The notes under the pieces are model-generated. The model was not told the DNA's origin. It saw only the letters and a list, made by a program, of their open reading frames with translations, and did not search any database. Shown here one piece after another: positions 1-10,082 of a stretch of DNA of 46,113 nucleotides. This stretch comes from a virus. Within the stretch, counting starts at the first letter, position 1. Every line of letters starts with the position of its first letter. Position numbers and translations under genes: made by a program. The stretch covers positions 1 to 46,113 of IMG/VR virus record IMGVR_UViG_3300027881_000022; one strand, 5' to 3'.

Positions 1-1835
1 CATGCAAAGATCTCAATCTGACCCACCTCGATTGCTGGGTCTGTTGAATAGTCATCAACAGTGGTTCCTGAGATTCCACTCACTGACAGAACCGCAGCCT
101 CTATGGCTGCAAGGGTTCCCTTGGCAGCTGCTGTTGTTCCACTCTTCACCCTTACCTTGTAGTTATCATCGGTCTCGACATCTGCACCATCAATGAACTG
201 GTTGTACCACGTATAGTCCAACAGAAGATTGGCTGCATCGAAGAGAGGCCATAACAACTCAAGAGAGTCACCGTCTACAACATATTGGTATGCGGTTCCA
301 GCTCCTGCAGTCTCTTTTGGCACATATCCGAACCTTACATTCTTGGTGCCATCTGATCCATAAGTTGTTTCCCAATCTCCAAGATCTGTATTGGTGTATG
401 AATAGTAAGTCCTGTCGTATTCACTACTGATGCCAGTAGCCTCAGATCGTGTCCAGCTGCTAGTGTCATCACTCCATGATCCAGCACTGTACACCTGCAC
501 TGTGTCGTATGCATCATCAGTGGCAAAGAGAGAGGTGAACCCAGAATCAACCCTGTCTCCTACTGCCTGACCAACGGAATCACCTACAATGTAGTTTGCT
601 GATGGACACTCTATTCTTACTGTCCTAGTGTCAAGTCCGCCACTCGGACCGGAGAATGTGATGTAGTAAATATACGTGAACTGGATAGAACTGGTTAGAG
701 GACCGACTTCTGCGGTGAAATCAACAGTGTCTGATGCATTGTCACCCTCTCCTGCAGAGTATCCAACAATAGTCATGGTTCCTGTCCAACTGGCACTCAG
801 TGTAGCGGTGACGGTGCCTGCACTTGATGGCTGATCCATCCACCCCCTGATGTCCTCATTCTCTACCTCAATGGCCTTGCCGTCTGAATCCTTATCCACA
901 AACCCGCTGCTGTCTACTGTGTGTGGTAGAGTAAATACCTGTTGTGTGCCAGTACCAACCACTGAGATGTCTGATGCATCAAATGACAGTGGATTTGTTA
1001 TGTCCGTGATCACACTGTTCGCGTTCACGTTCTTTGTGATGGCATTTGCTGACACATTCCCTGATGTTCCGGGTGAGGTCGCTTGTACTGGGATCCATTC
1101 TTCTCCGTAATGATCGCTTGTGGCGTCTGATACCGTTGCTGCTGTCTCTGTGTTGTCGATCTGAGCAGAAACCGTGGTTTCAAACACTGCTGGAGATTCC
1201 CCAGTGGTGCCAACCTGAGTGCCTACTGGTATGGTGACTATGCCTGCTGTGAGGTTGGTTGGTCTTGCCATGGTCACGTACCCTGTTGTGCTTATTGCGT
1301 CATTCCTAGTGACACTGACAAGTTCTCCCAACTCATCAAGTTCAAGACCATCAGCAGAGTCAATGAAACTGTCTCTTGCTATGTCATTGAGCTTGAGTTC
1401 TGTATGTCTTACCTGCAATGCAAACGCATCAATGATCGTCATGAGCACAGATCCGGGATTTATGTCAGTGAGTCCACTTGGAATCACCATGTACCGATAG
1501 TCCACGTAGAACACAGTGGTGTCGTCAGGATCGTCACCTGCTGGACTCCAAGATATGCTGTCATAGTAGCCATCACCTGTCTCGTCTACCAGAACATAGT
1601 CTGCCTCTGCTGCGAACTCTGTTGATATGCCATCCTGTATTCCTATCACCCTGATGACATCATAGACCTTCTTAATTGACGTGTAATCACATAACAGGGT
1701 GTAAGATGAGGTGCCGCTGATGAATGTGATGGGTTCTCTCCATACTGGTCTGTAACCATCAACGATCTGTTCCTGTATCTGTAATATGATCTCTTCTGTT
1801 GTTCGTAGGTTTGCTATCTCATAATCTTCGCTCAT
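1..1835 (-). CDS. Baseplate J-like protein (3' end beyond window)
   Basis: The frame stays open from ATG at 1835 to the window edge (611 codons), so the C-terminus is missing. The N-terminal part (MSEDYEIANL) precedes a region with an ELDELGELVSVTR-type segment. Near residue 580 there is an ETDDNYKVRV segment followed by KGTLAAIEAAVLSVSGI, the signature of the baseplate J family. In phages these proteins form the outer wedge of a contractile-tail baseplate. The middle (about residues 200-450) is long and beta-rich, more than in Mu or P2 gpJ, so an inserted domain is likely. The start follows AGGTGTGACC. It lies 3 nt after the gp25-like gene, the usual W-J order. Confidence 0.85.
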   Translation of the reverse strand, partial: MSEDYEIANLRTTEEIILQIQEQIVDGYRPVWREPITFISGTSSYTLLCDYTSIKKVYDVIRVIGIQDGISTEFAAEADYVLVDETGDGYYDSISWSPAGDDPDDTTVFYVDYRYMVIPSGLTDINPGSVLMTIIDAFALQVRHTELKLNDIARDSFIDSADGLELDELGELVSVTRNDAISTTGYVTMARPTNLTAGIVTIPVGTQVGTTGESPAVFETTVSAQIDNTETAATVSDATSDHYGEEWIPVQATSPGTSGNVSANAITKNVNANSVITDITNPLSFDASDISVVGTGTQQVFTLPHTVDSSGFVDKDSDGKAIEVENEDIRGWMDQPSSAGTVTATLSASWTGTMTIVGYSAGEGDNASDTVDFTAEVGPLTSSIQFTYIYYITFSGPSGGLDTRTVRIECPSANYIVGDSVGQAVGDRVDSGFTSLFATDDAYDTVQVYSAGSWSDDTSSWTRSEATGISSEYDRTYYSYTNTDLGDWETTYGSDGTKNVRFGYVPKETAGAGTAYQYVVDGDSLELLWPLFDAANLLLDYTWYNQFIDGADVETDDNYKVRVKSGTTAAAKGTLAAIEAAVLSVSGISGTTVDDYSTDPAIEVGQIEIFA

Positions 1836-1837
1836 GG

Positions 1838-2233
1838 TCACACCTTCAAAGAAAGGTTTACTTCTGCTAACCCTGCTGTATTGATTCCGATCACAGTGAA
1901 TGATATGTTCAATTCATCGGCACTGTATTTTATGGTCATGTTGTCAACAGAGACCTGTCTTGTCTCTTTCATCAGAGCCTCGCCCACCATCATATGAGCA
2001 ATATACTCGTTCTCGCTGCTCTGACCCTTGCCTAACATCTGTGATAATCTGCTACCAAACTGTGGTTGTAATGGCAATGCCCCTACTGGACATCTAAGCC
2101 TCAAAAGAACTGCCTGAGCCAGATTGTCGTTTCCCTCAATGGTAGAGATGTCTGTTCCGCCGGTCTCTATGTCCGACAGATCAGAGTTCATCTTGATGTC
2201 TTTTCCAATGAAGTCGGCATCATTCTGGCTCAA
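1838..2233 (-). CDS. gp25/GPW-like baseplate wedge protein
   Basis: 131 residues, normal length for the T4 gp25 / P2 gpW lysozyme-like wedge family. The diagnostic core is present: DISTIEGNDNLAQAVLLRLR, then PVGALPLQPQFGSRL. The family sits at the baseplate periphery and bridges sheath and wedge. The start codon is TTG, placed 2 nt after a perfect GGTGATC Shine-Dalgarno site (2225-2240 area), a layout used by several genes here. Its stop is 3 nt from the baseplate J start, so the two are translationally coupled. Confidence 0.9.
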   Translation of the reverse strand: MSQNDADFIGKDIKMNSDLSDIETGGTDISTIEGNDNLAQAVLLRLRCPVGALPLQPQFGSRLSQMLGKGQSSENEYIAHMMVGEALMKETRQVSVDNMTIKYSADELNISFTVIGINTAGLAEVNLSLKV

Positions 2234-2245
2234 GCGATCACCACA

Positions 2246-2569
2246 TTATGCTGTACTGAAGAAGTCGATGCGATCCAATTTTAATATTGCCTTTAGGATC
2301 TCTTGGACACCTGCCCATAATATGAACCCTGCAATGAATGCCTGTAATGGGTTGTCAAAGATGGGGACTGTCAGTCCTGTCATCTCAAGTACCACCTGAA
2401 ACACTGCTACTATGAGTGAAACGAAGAACGGTACGAGATATTTCTTGTCAAAAGCAAGGTTTGGATCTTTGTTATGCTTCAACCAGTATTGGTACACCAT
2501 CATGAAGACAAGTCCGCAGACCACTCCAACGAAGTACCATGTTTCTATATTGATGTCTAGTAATTGCAA
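2246..2569 (-). CDS. Small membrane protein with three predicted helices
   Basis: 107 residues with three hydrophobic segments at about 10-29, 44-64 and 75-97, and short charged loops (KHNKDPNLAFDKKY). It starts with TTG 2 nt after GGTGATC, as the next gene downstream does. It lies between the tail fibre block and baseplate genes. Size and topology would fit a holin or a membrane protein acting at exit or entry, but no holin family is recognised and no endolysin is adjacent. Function is therefore open; membrane location is the only firm inference. Confidence 0.7.
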   Translation of the reverse strand: MQLLDINIETWYFVGVVCGLVFMMVYQYWLKHNKDPNLAFDKKYLVPFFVSLIVAVFQVVLEMTGLTVPIFDNPLQAFIAGFILWAGVQEILKAILKLDRIDFFSTA

Positions 2570-2624
2570 ATGATCACCACTTATGCTAGTGTTTCACTGT
2601 CTTAAATGTCATTCTCTGTAATTA

Positions 2625-3014
2625 TTATGGTTGTATTAATTCAATTATTGATCCATCAACAGGTTTATTGTCAATATTGAAATAGTCTGTCATTTCCAAG
2701 TCCATAGTAATTGTGGCCAAAGAATCGTTGGTATTCATAATGGCAAAGAAAAGTTCGATCTTATCACTAATATTCAGTTTAGCATTAACGGCTTGAAGAC
2801 CAGAAACAGAAAATAACATATCACTGGTGTCCAATTCAGACAGAGTGCCTTCCATGATCTTCACCAATTCTGGATCTCTGCATATCATTATATCAACACC
2901 AATATCAGATTGAAACAATAATTCTAAGGTGGTAAGCTCTCCTATTATCCTTATCCCGAAGAACTCATTTGGTTTGATTGTGAATTTGTTTTCCATATTG
3001 AACACATCATACAT
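2625..3014 (-). CDS. Hypothetical protein after tail fibre
   Basis: 129 residues, no family recognised. It overlaps the end of the tail fibre gene by 8 nt, which suggests coupled translation and a fibre-related role (chaperone or accessory fibre protein). That is inference from position only. A second in-frame ATG at residue 7 (MENKFTIKP) is an alternative start. The gene is more AT-rich than its neighbours, as is the 3' end of the fibre gene, so this segment may have been acquired with the fibre tip. Confidence 0.65.
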   Translation of the reverse strand: MYDVFNMENKFTIKPNEFFGIRIIGELTTLELLFQSDIGVDIMICRDPELVKIMEGTLSELDTSDMLFSVSGLQAVNAKLNISDKIELFFAIMNTNDSLATITMDLEMTDYFNIDNKPVDGSIIELIQP

Positions 3015-6000
3015 AACTGAAAGTAAATTTGAAACCTCTAATTGTGACGGTGCCTGTTGAAGATCTTATGTCAAGAGCCACACGATATGAATATCCGGTG
3101 GCAATAGATAGATTCACAGTTTCATTGTAAGTATCGTCACCACTAACAAATCCTTTGTTTGTGCTATCAGCAAATACCTCACTACTTGTACCATCCGTAA
3201 GTAAAGTCCTTCGTACCCAGAAATCATCAATCCAATCTGTACTGGTAGAAGTGGTAAAGTGTAAATAAGCAATAACATTTTGAAGATAGAGTGTGCCATC
3301 AGCAAACCGTTGGGGGATAATATTACTGAACTCAAAATATCCAACATCATCACCACCGGTATATGTCACTTTACCACTACTATCTTCTTTGACTCCTGCG
3401 GCACCAGAACCTTCTCTCAAAAGGGCAGATGCTGACGCATAAACAATACATGCACTACTATCTGTGTTTAATTCTTTGATAAGAAGAGATCCATCAGACT
3501 GAGTTGCTGCACAAAGAGTTCCATCGTCATCATAGATGTTCTGAACATAGATACCGAGGAATGTAAGATCAGCAGAACCAGCATAATCAACAAGATCGGC
3601 TTCTGGCATAAACCCATCACCTGTTACAATGCCAGTGGCAGTGAGAGCACCGGCAACCGTAGCAGTAGATCCATCATCAGCTATGATTGAGTCCTGAATT
3701 GTAACCCCCTGACTTAGCCATTTGACGATCTGGTTGTTGGTTCCAGATCCAGTGACTCCACCACCACCACCAATGGTTGAAGGATCTGTCCAAGTTAGAT
3801 CTGCACCATCCCCACCCGAGGTGAGAAGATATGTGTCTGTACCAAGGGCGATCTCAGTGAACGTTGAACCTTTTGTCATGAAGATCTTGTTATCACCTTG
3901 AGTATGAGAACTGAGAGCGTGAGATATGGGAGCTGGTTGTGATCCTGTGAGTTCAGACCAATCTACTGTTCCCCATGCCACATCCGTAGCACCAGCCTTG
4001 AGAACATAGGTCTCGGTTCCTAATGCATATTCTTCCCAATCAGAAGCACCACGTCTTATGATACCACCTTGGGTTCCTACAGCAAGATCTGCAAGAGGCA
4101 GAGTACCACTATGCGGTCCTGACGTTGCAAGAACATGAGCAACTGGCGCAGGCTGGGTTCCTACCAGTTCAGAGTAGTCAACCTGACCCCAAGCAACATC
4201 AGAGGCTCCTGCTTTCAAAACGTAGTCTTCAGTGCCAATCGCATATTCTTCCCAATCAGAGGCTCCGCGTCTGACAATGCCTCCCTGAGTACCCGCGGCC
4301 ATATCAGCCCAAGGCAATTCTCCTGTATGTGGACCAGATGTAGCAAGTGCATGTGCTTCACCAGTAGCAGCTGCTCCTATGTCACTAAGTACCTCAGCCC
4401 CTGTTCTGAACTTGATCTCACCACTGTCTGACACTAGAAACTTGTCCAAGTCAGAGGTGGCTGCGTTGATCGTGTTGATCGTGATGATTCCACTGGTAAG
4501 CAGTTCTCCTGTGATGCCCAGACGCTGAAGAGTACCATGGTTTGAGTAGATCTGTGGATCGCCACCAGCACCCTGATTGCCAATATCTAGGGTACTATCA
4601 ATCGTTGTGGCAGCATTAACTGACAGAGTTCCTTCAATGGTGGTGGCTATCTGATCTGATGCTGTTCCTATTGCTAGGGTTCTAGCGGTGGTGTCCAATG
4701 CCCACACTGTCGCATTCCCATCATCAGGGTCTTTGATCTGGAACACGTCTCCAGTGAAAACATGTATTGGATATGCACCAGCATTGATCTGCCATGCAGA
4801 ACCATTGAACCTGAAATGAACATCATCCTCAGTGCCCATATAGTGATATAAGGAATCAGCAATATGGGTGTCTTCTCCAAATGTGACGTCTCCAACAAAG
4901 TCAGCAGTGGTGTCTGGATTGAGAGTGAGGACTAGATTACTATCAGCCTCAAACTCCAATCTACCATCAGTGCCAGTGCCTGATGTTTTGGTGCGGAATA
5001 ATATCTTATCCAACACCTGTGTTCCGGCGTTGTAAGAGGCTACCATGGTCGCATTGTTATTTGTGTCGGTAGCACCCACCAAGACATATGCTAGTTTGTC
5101 ATTCACTGGTGCTATTATATCAATGTAAGAATGCCCACCAGATGTGAGTAAGACCCGACCATCACTTGCACTGGTAATGGTTGTTGTTGTTCCCCCAGAG
5201 TCCTGTGAGATCATTGAGTCTCCAATTGCAGTTCCGCCAGCATCACTCCACATTGTCAGATCATATTGTGTTCCTGATCCTGTCACACCACCAGTAGGGT
5301 CTTGCCATGAGAGATCAGTGCCATCAGATGTGAGAACTTGATCAGCATCGCCTTTTGTGAGTGCTTCCCAATCGGCTCCGCCACCAATGATGAGAGAGCC
5401 TTGGGCATATGAAGCAATGTCAACAAGATCTACATCTCCGGTGTGAACATCAAAGTCATGTGATACAGGAGCTGGCTGTGATCCTGTCAGTTCACTCCAA
5501 TCAACCGTACCCCAAGCAACATCGGTAGCTCCTGCCTTCAAGACGTAGGTCTCGGTGCCAAGGGCATATTCTTCCCAATCCGTTGCCCCTCTTCTGACTA
5601 TGCCACCCCGAGTTCCAGCCGCCATGTCTGCCCAAGGAAGGGTGTCTGTGTGAGGACCTGTTGTAGCAAGAGTATGGGTCTCTGAATGACCACTTGCAGG
5701 GGCAGCCCAAGCTGGTTCACTAGCTCCCATTGTCAATACATGGGTCTCTGTGCCAGCACCTAGAGCTTCCCAGTCAGACCCACCACCAATGATGATTGAA
5801 CCCTGAACATAAGAGGCTATGTCAATGAGTGGGAGTGCTCCCGTGTGTACGCCAGTAGTAGCCAGCGTGTGAGCAGACAGACCACCAGCAGCCACCACCT
5901 GCCATGAGCCATCATAATACTTGAGTTCATCAGTGCCAGAGTCGTACATCATTGAGCCAAGGGTGTCTGGTGCTGTCGCCTCCGTTGTTGGATTGAGCAC

Positions 6001-6297
6001 AATCCCCGGATCAGCCGTGATCTTCCCAAGTTCTACCTTCAACTCTCCATTGGAGACGACCCCCGGCCATGAACCAGAGGCATAGACGCCTGCTCTGAAG
6101 TATCCATCCTGACCACCAGCAGTAGCCTCACCAACAAGCTGTAAGAATGGATTGTCAGTCGCAACGGTGTTTACAGGTGTATCCAGATCTTCAGCAAACA
6201 TTGCCAGATATCTAGGTCTTGTTGGATGTGTCCACGTAGGTCCAGTCCAGTCATAGTCATGTGAGTATTCAGCCTTGAACCCCGGATAATCGCTCAT
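3007..6297 (-). CDS. Large modular tail fibre protein
   Basis: 1096 residues. It opens with MSDYPGFKAEYSHDYDWTGP and then carries repeated 60-75-residue modules. Three strong copies share PWADMAAGT, RRGA(T/S)DWEEYA, YVLKAGA(T/S)DVAWG and W/YSELxGxQPAP; one is at residues 209-280 (nt 5458-5673), and two adjacent ones lie about nt 3916-4350. Weaker copies read ASYxQGSxIIGGGxDWEAL. The VTGSGT...MWSDAGG / VKWLSQG modules also repeat. The C-terminal 200 residues are unique and beta-rich, as expected for a receptor-binding tip. Such fibres attach to host surface sugars or S-layer. The start follows GAGGTGA. It overlaps the spike gene by 4 nt. Confidence 0.85.
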   Translation of the reverse strand: MSDYPGFKAEYSHDYDWTGPTWTHPTRPRYLAMFAEDLDTPVNTVATDNPFLQLVGEATAGGQDGYFRAGVYASGSWPGVVSNGELKVELGKITADPGIVLNPTTEATAPDTLGSMMYDSGTDELKYYDGSWQVVAAGGLSAHTLATTGVHTGALPLIDIASYVQGSIIIGGGSDWEALGAGTETHVLTMGASEPAWAAPASGHSETHTLATTGPHTDTLPWADMAAGTRGGIVRRGATDWEEYALGTETYVLKAGATDVAWGTVDWSELTGSQPAPVSHDFDVHTGDVDLVDIASYAQGSLIIGGGADWEALTKGDADQVLTSDGTDLSWQDPTGGVTGSGTQYDLTMWSDAGGTAIGDSMISQDSGGTTTTITSASDGRVLLTSGGHSYIDIIAPVNDKLAYVLVGATDTNNNATMVASYNAGTQVLDKILFRTKTSGTGTDGRLEFEADSNLVLTLNPDTTADFVGDVTFGEDTHIADSLYHYMGTEDDVHFRFNGSAWQINAGAYPIHVFTGDVFQIKDPDDGNATVWALDTTARTLAIGTASDQIATTIEGTLSVNAATTIDSTLDIGNQGAGGDPQIYSNHGTLQRLGITGELLTSGIITINTINAATSDLDKFLVSDSGEIKFRTGAEVLSDIGAAATGEAHALATSGPHTGELPWADMAAGTQGGIVRRGASDWEEYAIGTEDYVLKAGASDVAWGQVDYSELVGTQPAPVAHVLATSGPHSGTLPLADLAVGTQGGIIRRGASDWEEYALGTETYVLKAGATDVAWGTVDWSELTGSQPAPISHALSSHTQGDNKIFMTKGSTFTEIALGTDTYLLTSGGDGADLTWTDPSTIGGGGGVTGSGTNNQIVKWLSQGVTIQDSIIADDGSTATVAGALTATGIVTGDGFMPEADLVDYAGSADLTFLGIYVQNIYDDDGTLCAATQSDGSLLIKELNTDSSACIVYASASALLREGSGAAGVKEDSSGKVTYTGGDDVGYFEFSNIIPQRFADGTLYLQNVIAYLHFTTSTSTDWIDDFWVRRTLLTDGTSSEVFADSTNKGFVSGDDTYNETVNLSIATGYSYRVALDIRSSTGTVTIRGFKFTFSYV

Positions 6298-7469
6298 GGT
6301 ATTTTCACCTCGCTTTGTGATGCCACAACAGTGTGACTGTGCCCCGGTGTTACTGTCTGATCATAACATGGCGCTCCCATAAAATTGATAGTAGAATGTA
6401 CTGTAGTGCTGTCACCGTGCTTTACAATGTCCTGTGGTGATGAACCAGAGTCACCAAGATACAGGGTCTGACCATTAGTATCGATATAGACGTTTCCAGA
6501 GGTGTCTATTCTGATCTTCGCCCCCGACTCATGCACTATGTTCAATTCTCCTGTCACCACAGTGCTATCAAGAGCAGGACTGTCATGAGTGTCCTTGTTC
6601 TGTAACCCAGCATCCCAATACTTGGTGCCAACCGCTATGGTCATTCCGTCTGATGACATCTTGGTGCCTGTATAGTCGGTGTTGATCGGAGCCATCTTCA
6701 GGAGACCGCCCCCCTGATGTAGCAGATAGAACTCATCTGATCCTACATCAGCATCTGCATTAAGATCTGCATGTGGTGGACCAACGAACTTCTTGCCTGA
6801 TGCGCTGGTATCCCAAGGCTGGTAGTACGTACTGCTTGGCTCTGCATCATCAAATATGTCAGCATAGGCATACCCATCAGACCCATCATTGATGCCTATA
6901 TTCACATCCTGTGAGGCATGTTCTGCCATCAGTCCATATGGCAAGAACTTTGATCCTATGAGATGGATCGCCCTGTTAGCCACCGTGGACATGGCACCTG
7001 TGATACCGTCGTACTCATCCTCTGCAGGTGCTGTCACACCGGGATGTTTGTCATTGATCCTGATCGAAGCACCGCTTCTATGAATGAAAGACAGATCATG
7101 TTTTGAAAATGATGGGGGTTCGTTGCCACCGGGAGCAGGAAACACACCAATGACAAAGTATTCTCCTGCATATACGACCAGTGCACGATCACCGCGTCTT
7201 GGTGGTACGATCACTCCATATTGCTGATTCATTGGTGAGGTAAGTTTGTTTGCTGATGAGTTGTGTTCCTCTGTACTTGGCTGGAACGAATATGGAGCCA
7301 GCAGCAGTGCGTCTGTGGTCTCGCTTGTTATTGCAGGGTGATTTGACTCCTTGACGTATCCAAGAAGATTTACCTGCACCCACCCGTGTCCTGTGATGCC
7401 CGCTTCCTCGTCAAGCATTGTGGTTTTGTCGTAGACCTTTGTTATCTTTGCGTCTGGATAGAATGACAT
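6294..7469 (-). CDS. Baseplate spike / gpV-like protein
   Basis: 391 residues from the ATG at 7469, which follows the hub stop codon and GTGATGAC. An upstream in-frame codon at 7532 would overlap the hub gene by 59 nt and is less likely. The N-terminal half has the OB-fold pattern of phage spike proteins (AKITKVYD, GWVQVNLLGY, GVIVPPRRGDRALVVYAGEYFVIGVF). The C-terminal half contains GELNIVHESGAKIRID and NVYIDTNGQTLYLGD, typical of the triple beta-helix needle, and ends near a PGHSHTV segment that could bind metal. The protein sits under the hub and pierces the cell envelope. Hub-spike order matches myoviruses. Confidence 0.8.
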   Translation of the reverse strand: MSFYPDAKITKVYDKTTMLDEEAGITGHGWVQVNLLGYVKESNHPAITSETTDALLLAPYSFQPSTEEHNSSANKLTSPMNQQYGVIVPPRRGDRALVVYAGEYFVIGVFPAPGGNEPPSFSKHDLSFIHRSGASIRINDKHPGVTAPAEDEYDGITGAMSTVANRAIHLIGSKFLPYGLMAEHASQDVNIGINDGSDGYAYADIFDDAEPSSTYYQPWDTSASGKKFVGPPHADLNADADVGSDEFYLLHQGGGLLKMAPINTDYTGTKMSSDGMTIAVGTKYWDAGLQNKDTHDSPALDSTVVTGELNIVHESGAKIRIDTSGNVYIDTNGQTLYLGDSGSSPQDIVKHGDSTTVHSTINFMGAPCYDQTVTPGHSHTVVASQSEVKIP

Positions 7470-7473
7470 GTCA

Positions 7474-9378
7474 TCACGGTCCTTGTGCCTGTTGTGCTTT
7501 TCTTCTCTGTATCTGATGCTGTCTGTACGCATCAGTGGTTGCTATCAGTGACTGTGGTTCTTTTACAAAGAAAACCTTACTGGTTATCATGTCCTGTCCA
7601 ACATAGTGTCTTGATTTCCATATCCAATACACGTCTTCTATTCCTTTCAACCCAAGATTCACTGTCTTCCCAGCAAGTCTTTTTTTCTTAGACAGGCTAG
7701 GGAACCTTTCTGCAATGGCAGAATCAAGCTTAGAAGCTGCTGCTTTACCAATATCAATGGTCGCCGAGATTGCAGTTCCAAACCCTTCCTTGTCTCTGAT
7801 ATCGACTATCCTCACTGCATCCCCCGGCATCATCTTTGGATTAGCCACCATATAACTGGATCCTCGCATGCCAAAATACTTGTATCTGTCAGCCACTTCT
7901 TGCAACACCTCGCCAGCATAACCATATCCTCTTGAGGGATCATCGTAGTAGAACAGGTTTTCGTTGCCCCAATATGATCCCGGTCCGTAGAACCCAAGGG
8001 TCTCTTGTGTTATTCTGCCTCCTAGGTTGATCTGTCTGTCGCTTGTAGCATGTGTCAGTGATGGTTCTGGTACGCTAGGATTTGGTGTCATGTGATGCAG
8101 GGCGATTCTTCCAGCAGACATTCCTATGGTTGATGTCATTTGTAGATGAATGATGTTTCCGCCTATCACTGCATCGTGAACCCTCGCCCTGTTTTTGTCA
8201 TGGGTGGGTTTCCCCTTTCCTGCCACTATCTCTGCAGTGCTCATCAGCTTTCCCATGATGGTTGGTCTTCCATCATAGTCGAAGTAGAAAGAAAATTTAC
8301 TATAATAGTTCTCAATTATATCTCTCTTTGCAAGTTCCTCTTGTGACTCAATTGCTGCCTGCGGACTGGGGGCAAGTCTGTTGAGTGCATCAAGATAGCT
8401 CATTGCTTTTCTTGGTCCTTTTGGTGCCTGCCCCTTCTTCGGTCTGTTTGCGTGTAGTGGGAAATCTACATCATGTAACAACGCCGGTCCTCTTCCAGTC
8501 GTTCTTGCATAGCTGTTCACCATGCGTATGTTCTTCCAGATCTTCTTGACACTAAGAAGTCGGTTCCTCTTGTCAATTAGCCCCATTGCTCTGAGAATTG
8601 GAACAGGCCATTTGAGTGCGGCTTCTGGTCTGGTGGGTCCAAATCTTGAGTCTGGATCTGGCTCTACTGGTTGGTTCTTATGGTCCTTAGTGCCGTAGTG
8701 ATCTGCCATTGTAGCAAACTGGTGCAAGAGCCTAGCAAACACCTCTCTGAGATGATCCCCCTTTTTGGCTTTAAACTCATAAAGAGGTGCCTTTGATAAC
8801 AGGTACTCGAACCCATAACATGTGATCTGGAACCTGTCACCACTGCTGACAATCTCCTGTGTCTGTGCGGCGACCATTCCTGTGAAGGTTGGATAGATCT
8901 TGCTTGCCGAAAGAGATCCAAGCAACGATGTTTCATATGGGTGTTGTATGAAGTTTCCTTCTGGTGTCAGTGCACCAAGGGTCACCCTTATTGGAAACCC
9001 GCACTCTATCATGTCCTCACTCAGATACTCGTTGCCTGTTGGTTTGTTCTTCAGAACGTTCTGAAATATCAGGTTAGCAATGGTACGGTAACGATTCATA
9101 AATGCATGGTCAATCATGACCCCAAGCAGGGGGGTGTCTGTTGACTGTGACCCAAGAAATTCTGCCACCTTGGTCTTTATGATGCCTGTTGCATCGAATC
9201 CCTTAGATCCTGCGATCTTCACCCATGCAGGAAACGTGTCTTCTATGATCTTATCACCAATGGAACCACTCTTGAGGCTCTTACAGGTCTCGACCTTGAA
9301 CACTGGCTTGAGACCAGCAGTCATCGCATATCGTTGTTTGAAACCAGTCTTAATGTCCTTCAGTAAGTCTTTTGACAT
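7474..9378 (-). CDS. Baseplate hub protein (gpD/gp27-like)
   Basis: 634 residues, long for the gpD/gp27 hub family. The recognisable part is the N-terminal hub-type segment with SSGDRFQITCYGFEYLLSKAP, and the C-terminal region (MVANPKMMPGDAVRIVDI) that resembles the second hub barrel. The middle (residues about 250-400) is basic and charged and has no recognised domain. In contractile tails this protein forms the trimeric hub that joins tube to spike, and the gene sits directly before the spike gene. The start follows GTGATAC. The assignment rests on motif style plus position rather than a close family match. Confidence 0.65.
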   Translation of the reverse strand: MSKDLLKDIKTGFKQRYAMTAGLKPVFKVETCKSLKSGSIGDKIIEDTFPAWVKIAGSKGFDATGIIKTKVAEFLGSQSTDTPLLGVMIDHAFMNRYRTIANLIFQNVLKNKPTGNEYLSEDMIECGFPIRVTLGALTPEGNFIQHPYETSLLGSLSASKIYPTFTGMVAAQTQEIVSSGDRFQITCYGFEYLLSKAPLYEFKAKKGDHLREVFARLLHQFATMADHYGTKDHKNQPVEPDPDSRFGPTRPEAALKWPVPILRAMGLIDKRNRLLSVKKIWKNIRMVNSYARTTGRGPALLHDVDFPLHANRPKKGQAPKGPRKAMSYLDALNRLAPSPQAAIESQEELAKRDIIENYYSKFSFYFDYDGRPTIMGKLMSTAEIVAGKGKPTHDKNRARVHDAVIGGNIIHLQMTSTIGMSAGRIALHHMTPNPSVPEPSLTHATSDRQINLGGRITQETLGFYGPGSYWGNENLFYYDDPSRGYGYAGEVLQEVADRYKYFGMRGSSYMVANPKMMPGDAVRIVDIRDKEGFGTAISATIDIGKAAASKLDSAIAERFPSLSKKKRLAGKTVNLGLKGIEDVYWIWKSRHYVGQDMITSKVFFVKEPQSLIATTDAYRQHQIQRRKAQQAQGP

Positions 9379-9381
9379 GTA

Positions 9382-10077
9382 TCACATCATCCCCAACCCT
9401 GCAAGTCCTAACATCTTTAATATTTGTGGCAGTCTGCGATACTCTATCAGATCAATTGTATAGTTGATCCATCCGGGTTTCCCGCCGTCTTGTTTCAACT
9501 GCACCCGTTTGACGATCACCTCTGCAATGTCGTACTCACACATGAACGGAGCAGGAACCCCTGATCTTTCTAACAGTCTGAGCAACTGAGTATTTCCAAC
9601 CGCAACGTTATTGTCAAATGTCACCTTGAATATTGGGGAGAATGGAGTGGATGGTGTGTCCTTCGGATCTACTGCAAAGAACCTACCAGTGATTCTGTAC
9701 TTTACTGACTTAGAGCCTAGATTCTGAATGAAGTCGCCCTCTCTTCCCGGAACATCAATGGTAGCAAGTCTGCGTTCCTCGTCTATGTCTACCACATTTG
9801 CATTCAGGTCAAAGAAAGTGATCAGTGCTTCTAACGGGTTTACTCTTGTTCCAAGATCGTCTGCATCCTTGTTGGCATCCTTGTTGAACATGTCTGATAC
9901 TGCGGGCACAATGGCACTAAGAGCACTGACAGCAGCAACACCACCGACCACTGCCTTTGCACCTGTCGCTATCCTACCTCCAAGCACCCCACCAATTGCA
10001 CCCCCAAAATTAGCACCGCCCGTGAGTATTCTTGTCATGAGTTGAAATGGAAACCCTATCACTGCTCGCTTACCCAT
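9382..10077 (-). CDS. Baseplate/tail-tube initiator-like protein
   Basis: 231 residues. The N-terminal 70 are small, glycine- and alanine-rich and hydrophobic (GGAIGGVLGGRIATGAKAVV). The body has the pattern RRLATIDVPGREGDFIQ, GSKSVKYRITGRFF and INYTIDLIEYR, resembling the DNA-circularisation-N / tube-initiator proteins found between tape measure and hub in many myophages. That placement is kept here. A role in connecting tube, tape measure and hub is inferred. The start follows GGGGTGATATAG. Confidence 0.6.
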   Translation of the reverse strand: MGKRAVIGFPFQLMTRILTGGANFGGAIGGVLGGRIATGAKAVVGGVAAVSALSAIVPAVSDMFNKDANKDADDLGTRVNPLEALITFFDLNANVVDIDEERRLATIDVPGREGDFIQNLGSKSVKYRITGRFFAVDPKDTPSTPFSPIFKVTFDNNVAVGNTQLLRLLERSGVPAPFMCEYDIAEVIVKRVQLKQDGGKPGWINYTIDLIEYRRLPQILKMLGLAGLGMM

Positions 10078-10082
10078 CTATA

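Noticed and set aside
2246-2569. Holin
   Set aside because: The three helices and size would fit, but no endolysin is adjacent and no holin family is recognised, so only a membrane protein is called.
3007-6297. Diversity-generating retroelement acting on the tail fibre
   Set aside because: No reverse transcriptase or template repeat with A-biased changes is visible in the window.
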